Assembly (NCBI GenBank): GCA_017503785.1
Contig: JAFVSK010000004.1
Coordinates: 1-64,000 of the forward strand
Direction: 5' to 3'
DNA length: 64,000 nucleotides
Origin: Clostridia bacterium
GTDB lineage: Bacteria; Bacillota; Clostridia; Oscillospirales; Acutalibacteraceae
The notes under the pieces were generated by a model. That model did not search any database. It was not told the DNA's origin and was given only the letters and a program-made list of their open reading frames with translations. The position numbers and the translations under genes are program-made. Position 1 is the stretch's first letter. Each line of letters starts with the position of its first letter. Of the stretch, positions 47,687 through 54,912 are shown one piece after another.

Positions 47687-48238
47687 ATGAAACACACAAA
47701 GGTTACCCTTGTTCCCTTAACCGCCGATGATCGCGAGCAGTTTATCCTCGATAATCAATGGTCGTTTAAGTACGGTGCGCTGGAAGAATTCGGCGAACGC
47801 GACGACCATATCGACGGCGATGGCGAGATCATTTCTCGCAAAACGATCGAGCGTTGCATCGATGATTCCCAAAATGAGACCTACCGCATTATGCTGGACG
47901 GCAGAAAGGTCGGCGGTGTGATCCTCAAAATCAATAACGAGACTCACCACAACGAACTGGAAATCCTGTTCGTTTCTCCCGAAGAGCATACCAAAGGCAT
48001 CGGCTACGGTGCGTGGCAGGCAGTGGAAGCCCTCCACCCCGAAACGGAAGTGTGGGAAACCTGCACCCCATATTTTGAAAAACGAAATATCCATTTCTAC
48101 GTCAACAAATGCGGTTTCCAAATCGACGAGTTTTGGTGCGAGCATTTTCAATCTTCGCACTCAATGCCGGACGACGAAGAACACGCCCCGAACGATGGCC
48201 CCGATGAAATGTTCCACTTTGTAAAGAGAATGAAATAA
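47687..48238 (+). CDS. GNAT-family N-acetyltransferase
   Basis: 183 aa. The GNAT acetyl-CoA loop region is LEILFVSPEEHTKGIGYGAWQAVE (about residues 88-111; Q/RxxGxG/A variant), with VGGVILKI before it. The C-terminal part HFYVNKCGFQIDEFWCEHFQ is typical of small-molecule acetyltransferases. The substrate is unknown; the leader attenuator suggests induction by a small molecule, perhaps a toxic one. AGGAGGT lies at 47677-47683. Confidence 0.83.
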   Translation: MKHTKVTLVPLTADDREQFILDNQWSFKYGALEEFGERDDHIDGDGEIISRKTIERCIDDSQNETYRIMLDGRKVGGVILKINNETHHNELEILFVSPEEHTKGIGYGAWQAVEALHPETEVWETCTPYFEKRNIHFYVNKCGFQIDEFWCEHFQSSHSMPDDEEHAPNDGPDEMFHFVKRMK

Positions 48239-48247
48239 AGACAATTC

Positions 48248-48284
48248 GCCGAGCAGAGCGTGTTAACGCTCTGCTCGGCTTTTC
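48248..48284 (+). terminator. Terminator of the acetyltransferase gene
   Basis: 13-bp stem GCCGAGCAGAGCG-TGTTAA-CGCTCTGCTCGGC then TTTT; may also serve the minus-strand remnant. Confidence 0.93.
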
Positions 48285-48289
48285 TCATG

Positions 48290-48736
48290 TTATGCTGCGA
48301 TGTCTAAGCCTTGCGTGAACTGCTCAAAGTCAAAGTTAAAATCAATCTTCACTTTATAATCTCTCGAAACCTCAATGCGATTGATGAGGGCATTCACCAC
48401 CATCTTCTTTTTCTCCAAGCTCGCACTGTCGTACAGTTCCGCCCAAGAGATCAATTCATCAAAATTGTCACTAAGCTGACGGAGCAGATTTTCGGTGTCC
48501 TTCACGTCCCGCCTTGCATCGTCGCATTGTTCCTCCAAACGCGCACATTCGCTCTCCGCTTCGCGAATCAAATCTGACAGCATCTCGGTGGAAAAGGAAC
48601 TCTCACCCCGAATGGATTTCACCACCTCAGATTTGAGTAAGGTGAGATTATCGCTTGCTTTGCCGTAATCGGCATTCAGCATAATCAGCCGCGCCTTGCG
48701 CAGTTCCAACTCGTTGGCATATTTCGCATTGACCAC
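48290..48736 (-). pseudogene. C-terminal remnant of a large serine recombinase
   Basis: 148 codons matching the C-terminal coiled coil and end of transposon/ICE serine recombinases: ESECARLEEQCDDARRDVKD, then SWAELYDSASLEKKKMVVNALINRIEV and a final FNFDFEQFTQG. The N-terminal resolvase and recombinase domains (roughly 350-400 aa) are missing; no matching frame continues above 48736. It is read as the trace of an excised or decayed element. Expression of the stub from its GTG cannot be excluded. Confidence 0.72.
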
Positions 48737-48839
48737 CTCACTTATTAACTGCCGAATTTTTTATGGAATCGGCGAATTTTTTTGCCCTCCACTAATCAAT
48801 TGGGACAGATTTTTGAAAAAGGTCAAAATTATTTTTTTA

Positions 48840-48893
48840 AAAAACAAAAAAGTCGCCAAACAGCATCTAAAAAGATGTCGTATGACGACTTTC
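48840..48893 (-). terminator. Terminator at the end of the long leftward gene array
   Basis: On the minus strand AAGTCG ... CGACTT encloses GACATC-TTTTTA-GATG(C), followed by a long T-rich stretch (48840-48850). Confidence 0.72.
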
Positions 48894-48909
48894 GTCTAAC
48901 GAGATAATA

Positions 48910-49563
48910 TTATTTTTTCTTTCCGCGTCGCTGATAGTCAGCATTGATTTCTTCGCTCCAATCCGCGCTGAGCGGTGCGCTTGCTCTGACATTGCAAACT
49001 GCTTTTGCAACCGACTCATACAAAATGTGGGTGCCTTTACCGTCCGCGTTGTAGTTTACTGCTCGATCCTTATCGATGCCATATCGAGCCGCCGTTTCAA
49101 CCGCATCAATGTTCGCACCGATAAAGAGAAACTCCCAACCGTATTTTTCCTTTTGGCGCTCAATCATCTTTTTCACTTGCTCACTGTTGTAGCGATGACT
49201 GGCATTTTCCTGCCCGTCGGTTGTGATGACAAACATTGTATGCTCCGGCACGTCTTCGGGACGAGCATACTTGTGGATGTTGCCGATGTGATGAATCGCA
49301 CCACCAATCGCATCAATCAGTGCCGTGCAACCACGAACTGTGTAATCGTTGTCGGTCATCTTCGGAATGTCACCAAGCCTCACGCGATCGTACAACACTT
49401 CACTCTCATCGTCAAAAAGCACAGTCGAAACATAGCACTCGCCGTCTTGTTTCTTCTGCTTTTCAATCATAGAATTGAATCCACCAATTGTGTCGCTCTC
49501 AAGCCCTGACATAGAACCACTTCTGTCCAAAATAAATACGAGTTCAGTAATGTTGTTTTTCAT
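48910..49563 (-). CDS. VWA-domain protein
   Basis: 217 aa, essentially one von Willebrand factor A domain. The MIDAS motif is DRSGSMSG (residues 13-20), with the Thr in VRGCTALIDA and Asp in VITTDGQEN, so metal binding should be intact. No signal peptide: a cytosolic VWA protein resembling TerY-like or phage/island VWA proteins. Start at 49563 (MKNN), with GAGAGG upstream; that ribosome site lies inside an inverted repeat. Confidence 0.85.
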   Translation of the reverse strand: MKNNITELVFILDRSGSMSGLESDTIGGFNSMIEKQKKQDGECYVSTVLFDDESEVLYDRVRLGDIPKMTDNDYTVRGCTALIDAIGGAIHHIGNIHKYARPEDVPEHTMFVITTDGQENASHRYNSEQVKKMIERQKEKYGWEFLFIGANIDAVETAARYGIDKDRAVNYNADGKGTHILYESVAKAVCNVRASAPLSADWSEEINADYQRRGKKK

Positions 49564-49570
49564 AATAGAA

Positions 49571-49620
49571 AACCTCTCTTTCATTTGATGTCACCATTGT
49601 ACACCAACAAAAGAGAGGTT
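49571..49620 (-). promoter_or_regulatory. Inverted repeat covering the VWA gene ribosome binding site
   Basis: AACCTCTCTT (49571-49580) and AAGAGAGGTT (49611-49620) form a 10-bp perfect stem with a 30-nt loop. On the minus strand the 3' arm contains the GAGAGG used by the VWA start, so folding would hide it. No T-run follows in either direction. Confidence 0.6.
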
Positions 49621-49642
49621 AGGTCGCTTCGCATGCGACAAA

Positions 49643-49999
49643 TTACTTATTCATTTTTTCAAGCCATTCGGCTTCCTTAAGCCCTACGAGCACAAAATGA
49701 TCGTCGATGAGCAACGGGCGCTTGACAAGCATACCATCAGTTGCAAGTAGCTGTAACATTTCGGACTCGCTCATTTTGGGAAGTTTATTTTTGAGGTCCA
49801 ATGATTTATAGAGCAGACCGCTTGTATTAAAGAACTTCTTTATCGGTAATCCACTTTTGTTATACCATTCGGTCAATTCTTCGAGTGTAGGATTGTCGAG
49901 TTTGATATCTCTCAACTCATATTCGATGTTATTATCATCTAACCACTTCTTTGCTCTTTGGCAAGTGGTGCATTTGGGGTAACAGATAAATTTTAACAT
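49643..49999 (-). CDS. ArsC/Spx-family protein
   Basis: 118 aa. The redox motif CTTC (YPKCTTCQRAKKWL) is near residues 8-11, and the family C-terminal KRPLLIDDHFVLVGLKEAEW is present. Members are arsenate reductases (ArsC) or Spx/MgsR RNA-polymerase-binding regulators; the length and lack of an ars operon leave this open. ATG at 49999 is preceded by AAGGAG. Confidence 0.84.
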   Translation of the reverse strand: MLKFICYPKCTTCQRAKKWLDDNNIEYELRDIKLDNPTLEELTEWYNKSGLPIKKFFNTSGLLYKSLDLKNKLPKMSESEMLQLLATDGMLVKRPLLIDDHFVLVGLKEAEWLEKMNK

Positions 50000-50009
50000 A
50001 GCAATCTCC

Positions 50010-50312
50010 TTATTCAATAACTTCAATTAAAAAACTTACAGGACGAAAACCGTCATTGCAGGAAATCATTGCAGATTTTGGGTTCTTCATCCATCCGTCA
50101 TAGAAATTCTCGCCACCGTGAGCCAATGTCATTACAAACGGCGAAACACTCTCCCACGCACTATCACAAAATCCTTCAGGCTTTTGCTATCCGTCGCATA
50201 TAAACACTTGTCCTTCTTGTAAGTCGCAAGCGTGTTCTATGGGGTTTTCATATTTTTCAATCAAATCATCATACCGTGCTTTTCGCATTACGGTTATTTT
50301 AATTTTATTCAT
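50010..50312 (-). pseudogene. TIGR04076-family gene with an in-frame TAG
   Basis: Read from ATG at 50312 the frame gives MNKIKITVMRKARYDDLIEK and continues to EGQVFICDG, then TAG at 50189-50187. The same frame goes on as QKPEGFCDSAWESVSPFVMT and ends with SCNDGFRPVSFLIEVIE and TAA at 50010. The full pattern fits the TIGR04076 family of about 100 aa, where a Trp (TGG) would be expected at the stop. Other genes here end in TAG, so recoding is unlikely. It is a recent nonsense mutation or a sequencing error. It fills the gap between the ArsC-like and CPBP genes. Confidence 0.75.
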
Positions 50313-51030
50313 ATACTTTCCCTCTGTTTTTCAATATAAACATTCCATAAATTACCGCAATAACCGAGATAACGGCGGACGTGATAATTTGCTGTGTGTT
50401 CGTAATATCTACGGCAAATGCACTAAGCGAATTAATAACGGCATGGGCGATAATCGGGGCCCACAAGCTTTTAGTTTTATGGAACAAAGCCACAAACAGA
50501 AAGCCTATTGCAATAGCCGATGTGACCTGACAAATATTAGGAATTAGTTCTGCGCCGCTACCGTTTATAAGGTTTACAAAATGCCCGATACCAAAGGTAA
50601 CGCTTGAAACGATAATTGCTGATTTCAAATTATTCTCCGCCACTGCCTTAAACAAGAAACCGCGGAAAATAATCTCCTCCAAAAACCCCACAAAGATCAT
50701 ACTGAGAATATAAAAAACGGTTATGTACCACTTATAATTCACCGTAACGCCGAACCACAGATTGCAGGAAGAAATAACGATAAGCGGAATATAGTATAGT
50801 AGTCTTTTAGGGCTGGTCTCTGCCTTGCAAAGACCAAATTCACAGAAAAGATCGTTCTTTTTCATCCAAAGAATAGCAACAGCCGTCATAATACCGAGAA
50901 AAATGACAGTTATGCTTTTCGCCATATTAACGAGTCTTGACAACTCATCGGTACAGCTTGCACCGATTACATAACTAATAATCCAAGTAAGAGCAAACCT
51001 GATTTTGCTTTTCTCATATAGATTTTTCAC
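50305..51030 (-). CDS. CPBP-family intramembrane metalloprotease
   Basis: 241-aa membrane protein with about seven helices. The Abi/CAAX motifs are EEIIFRG (about residue 126), FGIGHF and the third-motif region APIIAHAVINSL. Family members include CAAX processing enzymes and bacteriocin self-immunity proteins. GTG start, overlapping the previous gene by 17 nt. Confidence 0.85.
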   Translation of the reverse strand: MKNLYEKSKIRFALTWIISYVIGASCTDELSRLVNMAKSITVIFLGIMTAVAILWMKKNDLFCEFGLCKAETSPKRLLYYIPLIVISSCNLWFGVTVNYKWYITVFYILSMIFVGFLEEIIFRGFLFKAVAENNLKSAIIVSSVTFGIGHFVNLINGSGAELIPNICQVTSAIAIGFLFVALFHKTKSLWAPIIAHAVINSLSAFAVDITNTQQIITSAVISVIAVIYGMFILKNRGKVYE

Positions 51031-51577
51031 TCGAACCTACGCCTTTCTCACATCTCTTTATTAGCTTAATAATGCGCGGACGGTTATATCTCTGCATAAT
51101 AACAAACATAAGGTCGAAGCCTGCGGATAAAACCGAAGTGATGATAAAAACAGGCAGTGAGCCAAACCAAACGGCTGAAACAATCGGCAAAAAGCTAAAA
51201 ACAACTATTGTTTCGTGCACAATTTCCGACTGACACATCGCCTGTGCGATTTCATCCCACGAATGCTCGTTGCTATCAAAAAGCGATTTATCATAGGTTG
51301 GCATTTTACCTTTCCAGTTCTTAACTTTGAGTTTGTTGTATAAACTCAACTCGGTTTTGCCGACATAAAACCACTTTTTGCTATAATCCACTTTATTGTG
51401 CAATAATGCGTTCACAATCTCGCCCACAAGCAACCGCATACAAAAATGGTAGGTTATGGTGCCAAAGGTGATTGCCAACGTGAGCAGAATATCATTTTTG
51501 ATTTTAATATGCAACAGAGTGCAAATTAGCGTTAACAACAACGATAGAATTGCTGTGATTTTCATTGTCTTTGCCAT
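51014..51577 (-). CDS. Membrane protein, CrtO acyltransferase-like
   Basis: 187 aa with four membrane helices. The middle segment KLKVKNWKGKMPTYDKSLF after helix 2 resembles glycosyl-4,4'-diaponeurosporenoate acyltransferase (CrtO-type) proteins. No carotenoid genes lie nearby, so that exact activity is unlikely. Function is not established. AAGGAT ribosome site; 4 nt after the glycosylase gene. Confidence 0.5.
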   Translation of the reverse strand: MAKTMKITAILSLLLTLICTLLHIKIKNDILLTLAITFGTITYHFCMRLLVGEIVNALLHNKVDYSKKWFYVGKTELSLYNKLKVKNWKGKMPTYDKSLFDSNEHSWDEIAQAMCQSEIVHETIVVFSFLPIVSAVWFGSLPVFIITSVLSAGFDLMFVIMQRYNRPRIIKLIKRCEKGVGSSEKSI

Positions 51578-51581
51578 AAAA

Positions 51582-52130
51582 TTATCCTTTATACATAAAA
51601 CATTCTTCCTCGTGCGAGGAAATAACGCCGATTGCCTGCAGATAAGAATAAATTATGGTACTGCCCACAAATTTCATTCCGCGCTTTACAAGGTCTGCTG
51701 ACAAAGCATCCGACAAAGGTGACGTGGTTTTGTCCACTTCTATAATCTGCTTTTCGTTAGTGAACCCTTTCAGATACTCACGGAAACTACCGCATTCTTT
51801 TTGAATTTCTAAAAAGATTTCCGCGTTAGTTACCGCCGCCCGAATTTTCAGTTTGTTGCGGATGATATCTTTATTGTTTTGAAGTTCAGTGATTTTATTA
51901 TCGTCATAAACGGCAATCTTTCCAGCATCAAAGCCATCAAAGGCTTTGCGGAAAGCCTCACGTTTACCCAGCACACATTCCCAGGAAAGCCCTGCCTGAA
52001 AGGATTCGAGAATCAGCATTTCAAATAAATACTGCTCATTGAAATTTTGCACACCCCACTCTTCGTCGTGGTATTTTATGTATGTAGTGTTTTTAAGGTT
52101 GCACCATTTACAGCGTTTAAGTTCACTCAT
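51582..52130 (-). CDS. tag: DNA-3-methyladenine glycosylase I
   Basis: 182 aa. It excises 3-methyladenine from alkylated DNA. RCKWCN and YIKYHDEEWGV at the N-terminus carry the zinc-binding Cys/His and family signature, LILESFQAGLSWECVL follows, and GMKFVGSTIIYSYLQAIG includes the conserved region. Length is normal. It sits 15 nt after the MmcQ/YjbR gene. Confidence 0.93.
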   Translation of the reverse strand: MSELKRCKWCNLKNTTYIKYHDEEWGVQNFNEQYLFEMLILESFQAGLSWECVLGKREAFRKAFDGFDAGKIAVYDDNKITELQNNKDIIRNKLKIRAAVTNAEIFLEIQKECGSFREYLKGFTNEKQIIEVDKTTSPLSDALSADLVKRGMKFVGSTIIYSYLQAIGVISSHEEECFMYKG

Positions 52131-52145
52131 TTTACTGCTCCAAAA

Positions 52146-52514
52146 CTATTTTTTGCACTTTTTATCGGTAAGTTCAAAACTTACATCAATCAAAAAAGAC
52201 AATGTTTCTTCACTAACGGATCCATCAAGCAACACAGATATCCAACAGGTTTTTGACATATGATAGGCAGGAAAAATTCCTTTTTCCTGTAAAAACGAGC
52301 CAATCATAATCGGGTCGATTTTAAGATTGATAACGTCAACCTTTTCATCTCCCAAAAGCCCAAACACCCTTGGCGAAACATTCAGAATAATACCATACCA
52401 CTTGCGGGTATCGCCGTGGCGCAGAACTGCGGAGTTATACTTATCGTTAAAGGGATAATCGGGTTCGGTGCCGTATCTTTCTTTACACAGACCCAAAACA
52501 AATTCACGGTTCAT
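52146..52514 (-). CDS. MmcQ/YjbR-family protein
   Basis: 122 aa. The pattern VLGLCKERYGTEPDYPFND, VINLKIDPIMIGSFL and FPAYHMSKTCWISVLLDG matches the YjbR/CyaY-like DNA-binding family. The biological role is not defined. The start is ATG at 52514, next to the macro-gene stop (TAATATG), so translation is probably coupled; a longer start at 52568 lies inside the macro gene. Confidence 0.82.
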   Translation of the reverse strand: MNREFVLGLCKERYGTEPDYPFNDKYNSAVLRHGDTRKWYGIILNVSPRVFGLLGDEKVDVINLKIDPIMIGSFLQEKGIFPAYHMSKTCWISVLLDGSVSEETLSFLIDVSFELTDKKCKK

Positions 52515-52515
52515 A

Positions 52516-53520
52516 TTAAGCACCCAATAGGCTTTGGTCGAAGGCAAATAGTGCCTCGTTGATTTCAAAGATATTGTAATTACCCTTGCTAATAAAGTAT
52601 TCGATTATAATATCGAATTTGTTGCTGTGAGAAAGCGCAAATCCTGCCTTTTTGAGCATATCTTCAGTTTCATCAAGCGAGAGTTCCAAGGATATTGCAA
52701 ATGCAATTGCGGTTGGTTTGCTTGGTTTATAATGCACGTCACTGCGAATCTTCGAGAACAGTTTGCGGTCGATATTTGCTTTTTTGTAGCACTCGGCGTC
52801 GGTCATACCTTTTTCATCAATCTTGCGAAGAAGCATTTGTGAAAAACTCTCGTCAATCTGCTTGAGCTTGGCATCGAGATCCTCCTCCGGAATCATTGCC
52901 TTACATTCGCACAGATTCGCTTCAAACATACCGATAGATGCCTGCGTAGGCATATTCATCCGCATACTTTCACGGTGGTAATCGGTATGTTCGTCCACGT
53001 AATTATCGTCAATATATTCCGCAATATCGGAGAACAACTTCTCGCTGATTTTGTATGCCGCCTTATCAAATATGACGATATAGACCTTCATCTCATTTTC
53101 GAGAAGAAAGTCGCTGATAATATCAATCGCAACCTTTAACGCTTGATCTTTCGGATAACCATATACACCCGAAGAGATCAAAGGGAAGGCTACCGTTTCG
53201 CAGTTATGCGCTTTCGCCAGAGCCAACGATTCGCGGTAGCAGGATTCAAGCAAAGCCTTTTCACCTTGTTTGCCGTCCTTATAGATGGGGCCAACCGTAT
53301 GTATAACATACTTCGCAGGCAGTTGATACCCGCCGGTTATCTTTGCCTTGCCGGTTTTACATCCACCGAGAGTTTTGCACTCGGCCAGCAACTCCAGCCC
53401 TGCGGCATAATGAATCGCACCGTCAACACCACCACCGCCCAAAAGCGATTCATTGGCAGCATTCACAATGGCATCTACTGTCATTTTCGTTATATCGTTT
53501 CTTACAATTTCTAATGGCAT
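52516..53520 (-). CDS. Macro-domain protein with HTH-like C-terminal domain
   Basis: 334 aa. Residues 1-170 form a macro domain ([46 protein letters not shown]), which binds or hydrolyses ADP-ribose. Residues about 215-334 are alpha-helical. They include [20 protein letters not shown], which reads like an XRE helix-turn-helix, and a tail [20 protein letters not shown]. Macro domains next to Fic and restriction genes suggest handling of nucleotide modification in defence or repair; this is inference. Confidence 0.84.
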   Translation of the reverse strand: MPLEIVRNDITKMTVDAIVNAANESLLGGGGVDGAIHYAAGLELLAECKTLGGCKTGKAKITGGYQLPAKYVIHTVGPIYKDGKQGEKALLESCYRESLALAKAHNCETVAFPLISSGVYGYPKDQALKVAIDIISDFLLENEMKVYIVIFDKAAYKISEKLFSDIAEYIDDNYVDEHTDYHRESMRMNMPTQASIGMFEANLCECKAMIPEEDLDAKLKQIDESFSQMLLRKIDEKGMTDAECYKKANIDRKLFSKIRSDVHYKPSKPTAIAFAISLELSLDETEDMLKKAGFALSHSNKFDIIIEYFISKGNYNIFEINEALFAFDQSLLGA

Positions 53521-53536
53521 AGCGATCTTCCTTCGG

Positions 53537-53950
53537 TTATATTAATATCCCATTGCAATGATCAATTTCGTGTTGAATAATTTGTGCAGGCCAACCGGTA
53601 AAAGTTTTAATATGCGTTTGAAATTCGGCGGTTTGCCATTGAACTTTGATAGTTTGATAACGCTTGCAGGGGCGGGGACCTCCGAGTAGAGAAAAACAAC
53701 CCTCCTCGGTATCATACGGTCCGGATTTTTTGATAATTTCAGGATTGAACATCGTCATATATGTACCCTCGTTATCAAATACAATAATCCGCTTGCGCAC
53801 ACCGATCATATTCGCCGCCATACCAACGCACCCATCTTTGTTGGCAATCAATGTATCCAACAAATTCTGTGCCACCTGCAGATCTTCTTTTGTCGCCGTC
53901 TCTGACTTAACGCTAAGAAAAATCGGATCGTGTATTACTTCTTTGATCAT
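53537..53950 (-). CDS. Peptide deformylase-like protein
   Basis: 137 aa, shorter than the usual 150-190. Metal ligands are intact: EEGCFSL (Cys) and HEIDHCNG (HExDH). Motif I reads [10 protein letters not shown] where typical enzymes have GxGLAAPQxG, so the catalytic Gln is Met and Pro is Asn. It ends right after the HExDH helix. It could be a specialised deformylase or a metalloprotein with another job. It lies 8 nt downstream of the DUF4268 gene, an unusual setting. Confidence 0.75.
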   Translation of the reverse strand: MIKEVIHDPIFLSVKSETATKEDLQVAQNLLDTLIANKDGCVGMAANMIGVRKRIIVFDNEGTYMTMFNPEIIKKSGPYDTEEGCFSLLGGPRPCKRYQTIKVQWQTAEFQTHIKTFTGWPAQIIQHEIDHCNGILI

Positions 53951-53958
53951 AACAACAC

Positions 53959-54885
53959 CTATTTCACAAACGGCACAAAGGCTTTCCGCAGTGTTAAAAC
54001 GATATCTATCGCTTTGTTCATCAATTCGGGATAGTTTTCTTGGCTTTCAAAATCAAGACCTTGAATATATGTACAAGCCAAGGAAGCCTTTTTGTTATCG
54101 AGTCTATCCCAAGTCAATTCAAAACCACAACAGGTTTCTATTTCGTTCTTGTGTTCATAAAAATAATCGTAAAGTTGCTTGTTGTCATTGATCCAAACGC
54201 CAACGCGAATTTTGTGTTCTTTATTTACTAAGTCCATAGAAATATAACATTCAGAAGACCCCATGGCAACACAATACCAATGGTCTGTTGTCGCTTTTCG
54301 CTTATTAAAAGGTTTGCCGCGCTCTTCAAGAATTTCGTTTAACTGAGTCCAAAATTCCAAGCGATTCTTTTCGGTTTCACTTATGTCTGAGCTTTTGGCG
54401 ATAGATTTTACGCTTTTTGCAAAATCATTAGGCTGTTCAATAATCTTAAACTGCGGGGCAGGGTCAGAATCGCCGATTCTGTATGCATGAACCTCCACCA
54501 AGAAAAAGGAAAGGTCATCGTCAGTGTGCTTATTAAGCCATTCAATTGCACTGGCATGTTCTTGGCGTGCTGAAGCAACAATCCATACTACAACGGATGC
54601 GTCCAAACCTGACGCATAAGTAATTATTTTACCGAGGTGATCATGATTGGTAGACTCAAGTTGGTTCTCAATCAAAACAACTTTCCCTGTCAATTCATCT
54701 TTGCAAAGAATATCGCAACGATAATTGCCTACAAATTTTTCTGTTTCGACATCGGTTAGTGATAGATTCAATGTATCACCCAGTTCCCGAATGTTTTCTT
54801 CACCGGAAAGCCATTTTGAAAAATCATATTGTTCATGTTGCCACACTTTTCTAATATCAATCTCTTGTAGTTTACCTAACTTCAT
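53959..54885 (-). CDS. DUF4268 protein with PD-(D/E)XK-like N-terminal domain
   Basis: 308 aa. The N-terminal half has YRCDILCKDELTGKVVLIENQLES, where D-(x)n-ExQ resembles the D..(E/Q)xK/Q core of restriction-like nucleases. The C-terminal half carries the DUF4268 pattern (WTQLNEILEERGKPF, YISMDLVNKEHKIRVGVWI). It is 27 nt downstream of hsdR. Such genes are often linked to type I systems; an accessory nuclease role is inferred. Confidence 0.75.
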   Translation of the reverse strand: MKLGKLQEIDIRKVWQHEQYDFSKWLSGEENIRELGDTLNLSLTDVETEKFVGNYRCDILCKDELTGKVVLIENQLESTNHDHLGKIITYASGLDASVVVWIVASARQEHASAIEWLNKHTDDDLSFFLVEVHAYRIGDSDPAPQFKIIEQPNDFAKSVKSIAKSSDISETEKNRLEFWTQLNEILEERGKPFNKRKATTDHWYCVAMGSSECYISMDLVNKEHKIRVGVWINDNKQLYDYFYEHKNEIETCCGFELTWDRLDNKKASLACTYIQGLDFESQENYPELMNKAIDIVLTLRKAFVPFVK

Positions 54886-54912
54886 TTTTTCCTCCTTATA
54901 ATAGTGCCGATA

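Noticed and set aside
50187..50189. TAG recoding (pyrrolysine or suppressor) in the TIGR04076 gene
   Set aside because: TAG ends ordinary genes in the window (for example the AI-2E family and RluD-type genes), and no supporting tRNA or PylS-like gene is present.
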